Below, piece by piece: positions 1 to 8,082 of a DNA stretch of 64,000 nucleotides. Position 1 is the stretch's first letter. The number at the start of each line of letters is the position of its first letter. Both the position numbers and the translations under genes were made by a program. Origin of the DNA: Spirosoma sp. KCTC 42546 (GTDB lineage Bacteria > Bacteroidota > Bacteroidia > Cytophagales > Spirosomataceae); assembly GCF_006965485.1 (NCBI RefSeq), contig NZ_CP041360.1:6428501-6492500 (forward strand). The letters are read 5' to 3'. The notes under the pieces are model-generated. The model searched no databases. It saw only the letters and a program-made list of their open reading frames with translations, and was not told where the DNA came from.

Positions 1-3000
1 AAATAGACGTTGCTCGACCGAACAATCGCCTTCCGCATATCGACCAGTTCTCCACAGGGTTCCGATTCCCGCGTGCCTCGGCGAATGATCTCCTGACACG
101 AAATCGGGTAGCGAACCGCCGAGGCCGACGAGCCCAGTTTATTAAACGCAGCCATCGCCGTCAGAATCTTAGCCGTCGAGCCGGGCGCCGTTGGATAGGT
201 CATACCCAGATCGCGTTCGGTTACCAGGTAGGGTAGTTCCAGCCGATCCCGATCCGAGAGCAACATGACTTCGGGCGTTTTAAGGTTCGGTAACGGGTGA
301 ATCGCCGACGCCAGCACATCGCCCGAAGCCGCGTCCAGCACCACTACCGAAAGGCGTTTGTTGTTATATTTAGATTGGGCCAGTGCCTTCTGCAACGTCA
401 CTTGTAGCTCGGCATTTACGCTTAGGTGGAGATCACGATTTTTAGCTTTCCGTTCGGCAACTTCGCGACTGTCGATCCCGGCCCGCAAGGCCGGAGCGAG
501 TTCGCTGTAATCATAAACGGATAGCGTACGCGTTTGCTGAACCGTCGGACTGAACCGATCGGCCTGGTAATCGGTGGCTACAAGGGTCGTTTTACGCGGG
601 CGACTGTTAAATCCCCGCAACTCGCTGAAGTGTGTAGCCTCGGCATAATAGCCATTGCTTTGCCCCCAGAAAAGTTGCGTATTCAAATCGCCGATCCAGA
701 AAAACAGGTGTTCACCGAAGGGGTAATAGCGTTGAAGCCGCTTTTGGGTGAGCGTTTGAAGCTGATCAGCAGTCAGGCCACTTTGCCGAAGCCGTGCTGA
801 CTGCTGCGTAACCAGTTCGGGCGAGCTTGTTGCCAGCACAAGGCCGTTCCGGTCGTAGACGGTGCCTGCTGCCAGCACACGGGTCAGCCGCTCGATTCGG
901 GGATTGTAGCTGTACACAGGATCGCCGTTGCGGGTCACTACCCGCGCGGGCCGTACAATATACTCGCTGCCCTTCCAGCCAACAATCGGCAACAAGCGAC
1001 CAATCAAAACCACTACGCCGATCAGAAATCCGGCAATACCGGCCATCAGCACCACATAGTAGTTCTTCTCCAGGTATTGCCGTTGCTCTGGCTGCCCCGG
1101 CCGATGCGCCACACTGAATACAACGCCCATCGCCATTAAATTGATAATCAGCGAGATTTTTCCGTAACTCAGAAACGGCACGCTAATTCCCGTTAAGGGC
1201 AACAACCCAATAGAACCACTGGCGATGATCAGGAATTGAACGCCTGTCGCAATGGCGATACCTGCCACCAAGAAAAAACTGAACGGCTGCCCAGCCCGCC
1301 GGGCGTGCAACAAGGTCCGGTGCAATAGTATGCCCATGAGCAGAAAAACGACCACTACACCCAATCCGCCCAGTTCTTCGCCCACGCTGGGTAAAATCAT
1401 GTCGGTATGGGCGGCTGGCATGGCATTGGCATACCCTTTTCCAAGCCCCTGTCCCGTCCAGCCACCAGCGGCCAATGCCCAGAAACTGTGCGCCAGATGA
1501 TCGCCCCCATATACATCGTTATTCCAGGGATTGAGCCACATGGCTTTCCGGTCGGCCAGACGGCTCCCCACGAACGGCAACTGATCGCCAAAGGCGAACA
1601 TCGCGATCACCAGCAGGAGCAATACGGGGGCTTCGGTCAATAAAGCGGCCCAGCCCAGTCCGGTTCGCGAACGAGCCTCGCCCTGCCAATACATATACCC
1701 GACCAGCACGACTAAACTGAGCAGTGTTGCGATCCAGCCGGGTAATAGCCAGAGTGCGATGCCATAGCCGAGACCTGTTGCCAGGGTCAGGGGCAGGTTT
1801 CCCCGAGCGATGCTGTAAAACAGCAAAAACGTAAAGCAGACAACCAGCGACGGCCCCATATCGCCCAGCAGGAGGTAAAGCAGCATGAGCAACCCCGCTC
1901 CGGCCAATGCCCCAAAGCTCACCCGAAAGCGCCAGCGAAGATCGGGCAGTTGCCTGATTTGCTGCTCATTCGCGGCAAAGAACCCCGCAAAGAAAATCAG
2001 CAGCAGGTATTTAGTAATCTCGCTGGGTTGAAATGTCAGGCCCAGGATGGACAGGTTCACCCGTACACCACTGCCCTCCGGCCCCGAACCGGCGAGCAAG
2101 GTCAGCGTAGCCAGACCAACAGCCAATACCAGCCATGTCCAGCCCGAAAGCCGGACGGAAGCCCGGTTACGGAACGTGAACAGCCAGTCAAACCGCCAGT
2201 CGGCATAAAAGCGACCGATATTCAGTTGCGATAAAATCGTCATCCCCGTCAGACCAAGCGCAATCCCTTGCAAGGTTTGCCAGGCGTAAAGCATATCCTG
2301 CAAGGGGTCCTGAATGGCCAGAAGTGTCAGCACCGATATACCCGTCAGTAGCATTAGGATGGGCAATAGCAACGGATCGGGTTGAAAGCGACGGATGTCC
2401 CAAACACCCTGCACGGCCCAGAACGCCAGCATAAACAGCACCAAAACCGCCCAGAACTGCATTGTAAACGCAGCTGGCGTGCGAACGGCAAACGCATGAT
2501 CGGTCTTGAGCTGCCCGTACACCGTTGAGCCAATGAGCCGCAACTGATGCCGACGGGCGTTAAAGGTATAATTCTGATCACTGGTCAGATGGCTCGTTCC
2601 CCGGCGGCTACCAAATTCGAAACCGGGCTTAAGCGGTACAACGCTATAACCGGATCCACTCGGCAGACCTGTGAAGGAAAACTGCCCATCGGCATCCGTT
2701 CGGGCGTAGGTGAACCGGTCAGCGAGTGTATCGGGTTGGGCGGTGGCAGGATGGCGTTTAAGCTGCACCAGTACATCTGCCATCGGTTTTTCGTCACGCA
2801 TAACCCGGCCCGAAATTTCCTCCGTTCCGCTTCCTGCGCTAACAGACGATGGGTATGCTTTGGGATTGTTTAGCTCGCGAACATACAGCACCGAGTCGAA
2901 ACCCATTTGCTGACGGGACAACTGCAACCGACTCTGGAAATCGCCCCCCCCAATCCGACTACGCCAGGGAATGGGTGCCAGCACCGAAAACAGCCGTTTG

Positions 3001-3296
3001 TTTAGTCCTCCCAAATTATCGGGCGCGCCGTTTTGCCGAAGCTTGGTCGCCATTGAATCGGCGACCAATGCCCTGTCTTTCGGGTCGCTATAATAATTGC
3101 CGCTATTGAGTAATCGCTGGATTGCCGCTGATTTCAAACCAGCGTTGAGCGTCAACGCCTGACCATTGGCAAAAGCTTCTTTGGCCTGGCTCAGTGCAGG
3201 CAACAGGTTCATATACAGCCGCCCAAACAGCAGTAGTAACAGAACCGATGCGCCTACTAAATACAATCGCCCGGACGGGACGGAGGTTACTTTCAT
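1..3296 (-). CDS. RodA/FtsW-penicillin-binding protein fusion (partial, runs off left edge)
   Basis: Bifunctional peptidoglycan synthase: SEDS glycosyltransferase and class B PBP transpeptidase in one chain. The ATG at 3296-3294 opens a frame that stays open to base 1, so about 1,098 residues are visible and the C-terminus is missing. Order seen: N-terminal membrane anchor; a periplasmic stretch with a carboxypeptidase-regulatory-like beta domain (about 158-232, GRVMRDEKPMADV onward); many membrane helices (about 272-745) with the SEDS HTD motif (Asp632, by family the catalytic residue) and PFLSYGKIS near 710; then a PBP dimerisation-like region (VYDRNGLVLA) and the transpeptidase STAK motif (Ser1040) and SSN (1094-1096). 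The KTG motif would lie outside the window. It is the last gene of the FHA/phosphatase/kinase cluster, suggesting that phosphorylation controls wall synthesis (inference). The family assignment is very secure. Confidence 0.95.
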   Translation of the reverse strand, partial: MKVTSVPSGRLYLVGASVLLLLLFGRLYMNLLPALSQAKEAFANGQALTLNAGLKSAAIQRLLNSGNYYSDPKDRALVADSMATKLRQNGAPDNLGGLNKRLFSVLAPIPWRSRIGGGDFQSRLQLSRQQMGFDSVLYVRELNNPKAYPSSVSAGSGTEEISGRVMRDEKPMADVLVQLKRHPATAQPDTLADRFTYARTDADGQFSFTGLPSGSGYSVVPLKPGFEFGSRRGTSHLTSDQNYTFNARRHQLRLIGSTVYGQLKTDHAFAVRTPAAFTMQFWAVLVLFMLAFWAVQGVWDIRRFQPDPLLLPILMLLTGISVLTLLAIQDPLQDMLYAWQTLQGIALGLTGMTILSQLNIGRFYADWRFDWLFTFRNRASVRLSGWTWLVLAVGLATLTLLAGSGPEGSGVRVNLSILGLTFQPSEITKYLLLIFFAGFFAANEQQIRQLPDLRWRFRVSFGALAGAGLLMLLYLLLGDMGPSLVVCFTFLLFYSIARGNLPLTLATGLGYGIALWLLPGWIATLLSLVVLVGYMYWQGEARSRTGLGWAALLTEAPVLLLLVIAMFAFGDQLPFVGSRLADRKAMWLNPWNNDVYGGDHLAHSFWALAAGGWTGQGLGKGYANAMPAAHTDMILPSVGEELGGLGVVVVFLLMGILLHRTLLHARRAGQPFSFFLVAGIAIATGVQFLIIASGSIGLLPLTGISVPFLSYGKISLIINLMAMGVVFSVAHRPGQPEQRQYLEKNYYVVLMAGIAGFLIGVVVLIGRLLPIVGWKGSEYIVRPARVVTRNGDPVYSYNPRIERLTRVLAAGTVYDRNGLVLATSSPELVTQQSARLRQSGLTADQLQTLTQKRLQRYYPFGEHLFFWIGDLNTQLFWGQSNGYYAEATHFSELRGFNSRPRKTTLVATDYQADRFSPTVQQTRTLSVYDYSELAPALRAGIDSREVAERKAKNRDLHLSVNAELQVTLQKALAQSKYNNKRLSVVVLDAASGDVLASAIHPLPNLKTPEVMLLSDRDRLELPYLVTERDLGMTYPTAPGSTAKILTAMAAFNKLGSSASAVRYPISCQEIIRRGTRESEPCGELVDMRKAIVRSSNVY

Positions 3297-3334
3297 GTGT
3301 TGGTGGTATTCAACCCTTGAAGTTAATCCCAACT

Positions 3335-3445
3335 GTGATGTCAGTTTCTTAAAACTGACAAGCGAGGACGGTTCGCCGTTGCGATTCTCAAAACCTCGTT
3401 AAGTTGACAGCCTGTCAGATAGGTTTTAAGAAACTGACACCACAC
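3335..3445. repeat. Inverted-repeat element, family A copy 1
   Basis: Intergenic element between the fusion gene and its upstream kinase. The left end is itself a hairpin (TGTCAGTTT, CTTA, AAACTGACA). The right end AAACTGACACCAC mirrors the GTGGTGTCAGTTT-like left end, and an inner TTCTCAAAACCTCG block lies between. The same modules occur at 37220-37368, so this is a dispersed MITE-like or REP-like sequence. It lies where the promoter of the fusion gene would be expected, so it may affect transcription or add structure between operon genes. Confidence 0.7.
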
Positions 3446-3481
3446 AGGTTGACCGGCTCCAGGGAATTTAATTTGCATTAT

Positions 3482-4762
3482 TTAAAACGTCCTCGTCGTA
3501 TCAACAGCCGCATTCGATGAATCGGGTACAGTTACCGGCGTGTCCGGTATGGGTTCCGAATTACGTTCTGTTGTGGTCGAATCGGTGGTGTTTTCCATTG
3601 GGTAGTCTGATGAGGTTTCTGTCGTGTCTTCTGTCATCGTGTCGGTAGTCGACGAATCTGGCATTGTTAACGTCGAATCTGCTACTATCTGGGCTTTTTT
3701 GTTGGCTTCGTCCTGGTGGTTCTTGTACAGAATAGCCAGCCCAATCAGTAAGGTCACGATAAAGCAGGCCAGCCCGATCGTCCAACCGTTCGATCGTTGC
3801 TCAGGTTCGTCATCAGGTAGCGGGGCAACGGGTGCCACCGGCCTCGGTGCCTGTATCGGGGCCGCCATCGTCCGCGACGAAACGGGTGCCCGACGGTCCA
3901 TAGATCGACCAACCTGTAATTGCTCCACATTCGCCTGCCCCAGCAGAAACACGAGTTCGTTGACATCACTCAGTCGTTCGGCTGGATTTTTGGCTAACGT
4001 CCATTCCAGAATCGTATCCAGACTTGGCGGCAGGTTGTTTCCCGAAGGCAATTGCAGAGCCGGCGGTGGTGTTCGCAGCACATGGCCCATGAACGTGGCG
4101 ATTCCGGCACTGTCGGTCATCGAAAACGGCACTCTCCCCGACAGGCATTCATACAAAACGACGCCCAGCGAATAATAATCCGTGGCCTCATCGACTCCCC
4201 GTGGATTGTCGAACTGCTCGGGCGACGCATATTCGTAGGTCATCAGCGATTGACCCGTCATCGTTTGCGACTGTTCGCGAATGCGGGCAACGCCAAAGTC
4301 TGTCAGCAGAAAATGAAGTTCGCCACTGGGCAGCGGCCGGAAGAGAATATTCTCGGGTTTGATGTCACGATGAATAATACCCCGTGCGTGAATTGCCTTA
4401 AAGGCTTCGGCCATTTGCAGGCCCAGTCGAATCGTATTGGGTACATTCAGATACCCCTGTTCGCCCAGTAGCGTACGCAGGTTTCCACCCTCGACCCATT
4501 CCATAACGATAAACGGCATGGGCATATCCAACTGCACCTCCCGCACACGCACCACGTTCGGATGCTGGATGTCGGTCATTAGTTGCGATTCGAGTCGAAA
4601 CCGCCGGAGCGTATCGGCATCCGTATTGAGCGTAAAGTGTTTAATGGCCACCAAATCGCCCGTTGCCAGATGGCGTGCCTTCAGGACACGAGCGTTCGAG
4701 CGGCCCAGCTCACCGATAATTTCGTAACCCGGAAAATGCGTATTGACGCTTACGGTTGGCAT
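3482..4762 (-). CDS. Membrane Ser/Thr protein kinase (PknB-like), second of tandem pair
   Basis: 426 residues. The cytoplasmic kinase domain spans about 13-275: VAIK lysine Lys41, HRDIKPEN catalytic loop with Asp133, DFG at 155-157, and an SPE version of APE near 180. One transmembrane helix at about 328-346 is followed by a short Ser/Thr/Asp-rich periplasmic tail with no recognised PASTA domain. The glycine-rich loop is degenerate: GELGRSNARV in place of GxGxxGxV. It aligns without gaps to the upstream kinase over the first 160 residues, so the two arose by tandem duplication. It lies between that kinase and the RodA-PBP gene. Targets are unknown; the wall synthase and the FHA protein are natural candidates (inference). 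Confidence 0.93.
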   Translation of the reverse strand: MPTVSVNTHFPGYEIIGELGRSNARVLKARHLATGDLVAIKHFTLNTDADTLRRFRLESQLMTDIQHPNVVRVREVQLDMPMPFIVMEWVEGGNLRTLLGEQGYLNVPNTIRLGLQMAEAFKAIHARGIIHRDIKPENILFRPLPSGELHFLLTDFGVARIREQSQTMTGQSLMTYEYASPEQFDNPRGVDEATDYYSLGVVLYECLSGRVPFSMTDSAGIATFMGHVLRTPPPALQLPSGNNLPPSLDTILEWTLAKNPAERLSDVNELVFLLGQANVEQLQVGRSMDRRAPVSSRTMAAPIQAPRPVAPVAPLPDDEPEQRSNGWTIGLACFIVTLLIGLAILYKNHQDEANKKAQIVADSTLTMPDSSTTDTMTEDTTETSSDYPMENTTDSTTTERNSEPIPDTPVTVPDSSNAAVDTTRTF

Positions 4763-4777
4763 GAGTCAATGAATGAT

Positions 4778-4890
4778 ATAGAACGCTGATTGTTATGATT
4801 GTTAAGATGGAATATGATTTTCTGCATTCGTCAACTAGTATTAGATGAAAATTCAAAACAATCTTAATAATCATACTAATCTGCGTTCTA
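4778..4890. repeat. Inverted-repeat element between the two kinase genes
   Basis: Left arm 4778-4807 (AGAACGCTGATTGTTATGAT onward) and right arm 4860-4890 (ending CTAATCTGCGTTCT) are imperfect reverse complements around an AT-rich centre. The right arm overlaps the stop codon of the upstream kinase gene. It could be a mobile repeat or act as an intra-operon processing or attenuation hairpin. Confidence 0.6.
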
Positions 4891-6441
4891 TTGTGTTGAA
4901 TCAGCAGTCATAAGTGAATCCAACGATGGAGCAAACTGATGCTCGACAATTTTGTACGTAAGTTTAGTACCCCGGTCGCTGTTGGGTGCGGTCTCGATTA
5001 ACGACGATTTTGGCCCGATGTCACGGAAATACACTTTCTCCGATTTATACAGACCTCCGCTTTCCTTGTAATAATTCACCTTAACGGCCACCGACGAAAA
5101 CGTGACCTGACTCGGGTTCGTCAGTTGAAGTTGTACGTTTTTGATGCCCCCAAATAAACCAACCCGGTAATCGTTTACTTTAACCGTCAGCCCCTCAACG
5201 GCGGCAAGAGCCTCCTGCCGGAGTTGTTCCCTTTGTATGGCTTCCTCCGCTTCCCGTTGATGGATGGCAGTCTCTTCGTTCAAATCAGGTCGCCCAGACG
5301 TATCGGCATTGGTTATTGGTGTATCGGCAAGCGCCGTAGGATTTCTGGCTTTCTGGTTGAGAATGGCGTAATACAGGCCAATGCCTCCAAGCAACAGGAC
5401 AACGACAAGCAAAGGCCAGTTTATGCCCGCCCGTGTGGGTTTACGGGGACCTCGGCTCGGTACAGACGTAACCACGGGTGCCTCCTCCGGAACAGCGTTT
5501 ACAACCTCAACCTCGTTTTGTACGGGTTCACTGATTACTACGGCCTTCATTGGTTCTGGAGTTGAAGGCCGTGTAGAGGTGGCACGATTAGCCTGCAAAT
5601 AGTTCAGTTCGGCCTGTTTGAGCAACCAGGTTAACTCATCCGGATCGCTGAGTCGGTCAGCGGCTTTCTTTTGCAATAAGCCCTGAAGCAACTCGGCGAA
5701 CGCGCTAAGGTACTGTTCGGTGGTGGTGATCGTCAGCGCGGGTGGGGCTTCCGTCAGCACTTTATTCATGAAGGTTACGATGCCGGTATGGTCGTCTAAC
5801 GTAAAGGGTACGCTTCCATGCAGGCATTCATACAGGACCACCCCCAGCGAGTAATAATCCGTTGCGACGCCCACGCCTTTCGGATCGTTGAACTGCTCGG
5901 GCGATGCATATTCGTAGGTCATCAATGATTGGCCCGTCATCGTATTCGAATGCTCGTGCAGGCGCGCCACACCGAAATCAGTCAATAGAAAGTGGAGTTC
6001 ACCACTGGGCAAGGGCCGGAAGAGAATATTCTCGGGCTTAATATCGCGGTGAACGATGCCCTGCGGGTGAATCGCCTTAAACGCACTGGCCATTTGCAGG
6101 CCCAGGCGAATGGTAGTTGGCACGTCAAGCTGGCCCTGCCCGGCAATGAGCTGGTGCAGGTTGCCGCCCTCAATCAGCTCCATGACAACATAGGGCAATT
6201 CAGCCTCCAGTTGTACCTCCCGCACCTTCACCACATTGGGATGAGCAATGCTGGTCATGATAGCCGATTCCCGCTGAAACCGCCGGAGGGTTTCGGCATC
6301 GGTGTTGAGGGCAAAATGCTTTATCGCCACCAGATCGCCCGTTGCCAGATGACGTGCCTTGAGAATGCGCGCGTTACTGCGACCCAATTCACTCAGCACT
6401 TCGTAACCCGGAAACCGCGTGTCAAATCGAATCGTGGACAT
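4888..6441 (-). CDS. Membrane Ser/Thr protein kinase (PknB-like), first of tandem pair
   Basis: 517 residues. The kinase domain has Lys41, HRDIKPEN with Asp133 and DFG 155-157, at the same numbering as its paralogue downstream. It shares the unusual loop SELGRSNARI, lacking the later loop glycines. A linker leads to one transmembrane helix (INWPLLVVVLLLGGIGLYY, about 335-357). A charged helix follows, then a periplasmic beta domain (VKVNDYRVGLFGGIKNVQ onward) that resembles FxLYD-type domains; that resemblance is by eye only. It starts 2 bp after the phosphatase stop, so the two are cotranscribed and probably translationally coupled. This suits an opposing kinase/phosphatase pair. Confidence 0.93.
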   Translation of the reverse strand: MSTIRFDTRFPGYEVLSELGRSNARILKARHLATGDLVAIKHFALNTDAETLRRFQRESAIMTSIAHPNVVKVREVQLEAELPYVVMELIEGGNLHQLIAGQGQLDVPTTIRLGLQMASAFKAIHPQGIVHRDIKPENILFRPLPSGELHFLLTDFGVARLHEHSNTMTGQSLMTYEYASPEQFNDPKGVGVATDYYSLGVVLYECLHGSVPFTLDDHTGIVTFMNKVLTEAPPALTITTTEQYLSAFAELLQGLLQKKAADRLSDPDELTWLLKQAELNYLQANRATSTRPSTPEPMKAVVISEPVQNEVEVVNAVPEEAPVVTSVPSRGPRKPTRAGINWPLLVVVLLLGGIGLYYAILNQKARNPTALADTPITNADTSGRPDLNEETAIHQREAEEAIQREQLRQEALAAVEGLTVKVNDYRVGLFGGIKNVQLQLTNPSQVTFSSVAVKVNYYKESGGLYKSEKVYFRDIGPKSSLIETAPNSDRGTKLTYKIVEHQFAPSLDSLMTADSTQ

Positions 6442-6443
6442 TA

Positions 6444-7892
6444 CTAGTGTAGTGTTTTTTTGGTTGAATCAGGCTGCTTTTGTACCGAAATCGTAACAAC
6501 GGCGTTGCGGAAGGTATCCTGCCGAACAGTCGCGTTAATGGGCAGCCCCACGTTTGTAAAGTACACGTTCGAGAGCTGTACCTTCGTATCCCGGGTTGTC
6601 TCGATACCCGTCCGGAACCCATTGATCACGATATTTTCCAGCTGCACAGTGCCTGATCGGGTAATTTGAAACGCTACGGATGCCTGTGCCGAATCGGCGG
6701 GCATCAGGACCGTCAGCCGGGCATTGCCCAGGACACGTTGCAGCGAATCGGTGAATAGCAATGGCCTGGTAAGCCGGAACGTATCGGCGGGCAACACCAG
6801 CCGGTGGTCTTTACTTCGGTAGGCGATTTGTAGCAATGAATCGAGTTTGGAAAGCGTTTCCGTTACTGCCGATGTCGCATTAGGTTGGCTACTGATGGGC
6901 AGGCTATCAACCACGGACCTGTCGGATTGGCTGGCTGGTTGATATTGATACCACACAATTGCCGCAATCAACCCGATGGCTACCACACCAAACAGCGCCC
7001 ATAATCCAGTCGAACTACGCTTAACCGGTTTTGTTGCAACCGACGCTGTTTTGTTGGCCTCAGACGTAACGGGAACGGCGGGCAGTTTCGGCGCGGGTGC
7101 CTTTTCGGGGCTGGCAGATGTGATCGACTGGTCGGGGGCTGGCGCGTTGTTTCGGGCGAGCACGACGGTAATATTATCGTTGCCCCCCTGTTCATTAGCC
7201 AGTCGAATCAAGGCGGTTATCTGGTCATCAAGGCTTATTTTTTGATCCAGAATCGCTTTGATCTGCGCCTGCGTGATCATATCCGTCAGGCCGTCACTAC
7301 AGAGCAGCAACTGATCGCCCGGTAGAAAATCGGTCTCCCCCGACTCCAGAAAATCAGGATCATCGACCCGGTGTTCTGTGGAGCCAACATCCCGCAAAAT
7401 TTCGTTCCGGCGCGGGTGTTGCATGGCTTCGGCCTCGGTTAGTTCCTGGGCATCTTCCCGAACACCAACCAGCGAGTGATCGTAGGTAAGTTTTTCGAGA
7501 ACTCCCTGCCGATACCGATACAAACGGGTATCGCCTACATGAACGAAATACAACTTCCCCGACTGGCTATCTGCAACAGCGGTGGTCAGAACGCAACACA
7601 TCTGCGCTAATCGCAACTCCTGCTGCCGCTGCGTATTGATTTGATTATTGGCGAACACGACCGCTTCGCGTAACATCGACAAGGGGTTGCCGTTGGGCGT
7701 GGCCATGTATTGCTCGATCGACTCCTTCGCAATAGCCGCAGCCCGGTCGCCACCGGCATAACCGCCAACGCCATCGATCACCGCCAGCAACGCGCTGCTC
7801 TCTGCCCAAATCGTTGAGCAGACAAAGGTGTCCTGATTATCCTTTCGGCGCTGACCCACATCGGTCTGACCGGCAATTAGTAATGAATTCAT
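6444..7892 (-). CDS. PP2C-family Ser/Thr phosphatase with membrane anchor and periplasmic tail
   Basis: 482 residues. The N-terminal PP2C/PPM catalytic domain (about 1-245) has the metal-binding motifs RRKDNQD, AVIDGVGG (Asp40-Gly41), VHVGDTR, LCSDGLTD and GGNDNITV. A Pro/Ala-rich linker leads to a transmembrane helix (WALFGVVAIGLIAAIVWY, about 299-316). The remaining about 150 residues look like short parallel beta-helix rungs (VQLENIVINGF, VQLSNVYFTNVG). By family it removes phosphates from Ser/Thr kinases and their targets at Mn/Mg centres. It lies directly upstream of the kinase pair. A PstP-like role is inferred from family and context. Confidence 0.93.
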   Translation of the reverse strand: MNSLLIAGQTDVGQRRKDNQDTFVCSTIWAESSALLAVIDGVGGYAGGDRAAAIAKESIEQYMATPNGNPLSMLREAVVFANNQINTQRQQELRLAQMCCVLTTAVADSQSGKLYFVHVGDTRLYRYRQGVLEKLTYDHSLVGVREDAQELTEAEAMQHPRRNEILRDVGSTEHRVDDPDFLESGETDFLPGDQLLLCSDGLTDMITQAQIKAILDQKISLDDQITALIRLANEQGGNDNITVVLARNNAPAPDQSITSASPEKAPAPKLPAVPVTSEANKTASVATKPVKRSSTGLWALFGVVAIGLIAAIVWYQYQPASQSDRSVVDSLPISSQPNATSAVTETLSKLDSLLQIAYRSKDHRLVLPADTFRLTRPLLFTDSLQRVLGNARLTVLMPADSAQASVAFQITRSGTVQLENIVINGFRTGIETTRDTKVQLSNVYFTNVGLPINATVRQDTFRNAVVTISVQKQPDSTKKTLH

Positions 7893-7904
7893 TCAGTTCT
7901 TTTT

Positions 7905-7989
7905 GACAGGATTAACAGGATGTACAGGATTGGCTTTGTCACAGAAAATCCTGTACATCCGACACGTCGGCCCGTCTGTTAATTCTGTC
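7905..7989. repeat. Inverted-repeat element downstream of the small membrane peptide gene
   Basis: The left arm GACAGGATTAACAGGATG continues TACAGGATT (7905-7931). The right arm AATCCTGTACATCC is followed by TGTTAATTCTGTC (7948-7989). The arms are near reverse complements around a short centre. The sequence type, built from repeated ACAGGAT units, looks like a dispersed genomic repeat, not a simple terminator. It separates the peptide gene from the phosphatase gene. Confidence 0.6.
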
Positions 7990-7996
7990 TACTATA

Positions 7997-8080
7997 TTAT
8001 CGAGGTAAATCCTGAAAATGTTTCAAGACCATAAACACGACGAACAGGAATAGTACGAAAACAAGGAGCGCATCGATCAT
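7997..8080 (-). CDS. Small single-pass membrane peptide (27 aa), unrecognised
   Basis: ATG at 8080-8078 and TAA at 7997. The translation starts MIDALLVFVLFLFVVFMV and ends in a short basic/polar tail (LKHFQDLPR): one hydrophobic helix and little else. The start lies 2 bp after the TAG of the FHA gene, an arrangement typical of translational coupling. It sits within a conserved-looking signalling operon, which makes it more likely real than a chance frame. No function can be assigned. A regulator or anchor for a membrane kinase, phosphatase or wall enzyme is speculation. Confidence 0.45.
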   Translation of the reverse strand: MIDALLVFVLFLFVVFMVLKHFQDLPR

Positions 8081-8082
8081 GG

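Noticed and set aside
3624..4175. A 183-codon plus-strand frame opposite the second kinase
   Set aside because: Mirror of the kinase coding sequence with no domain or signal of its own.
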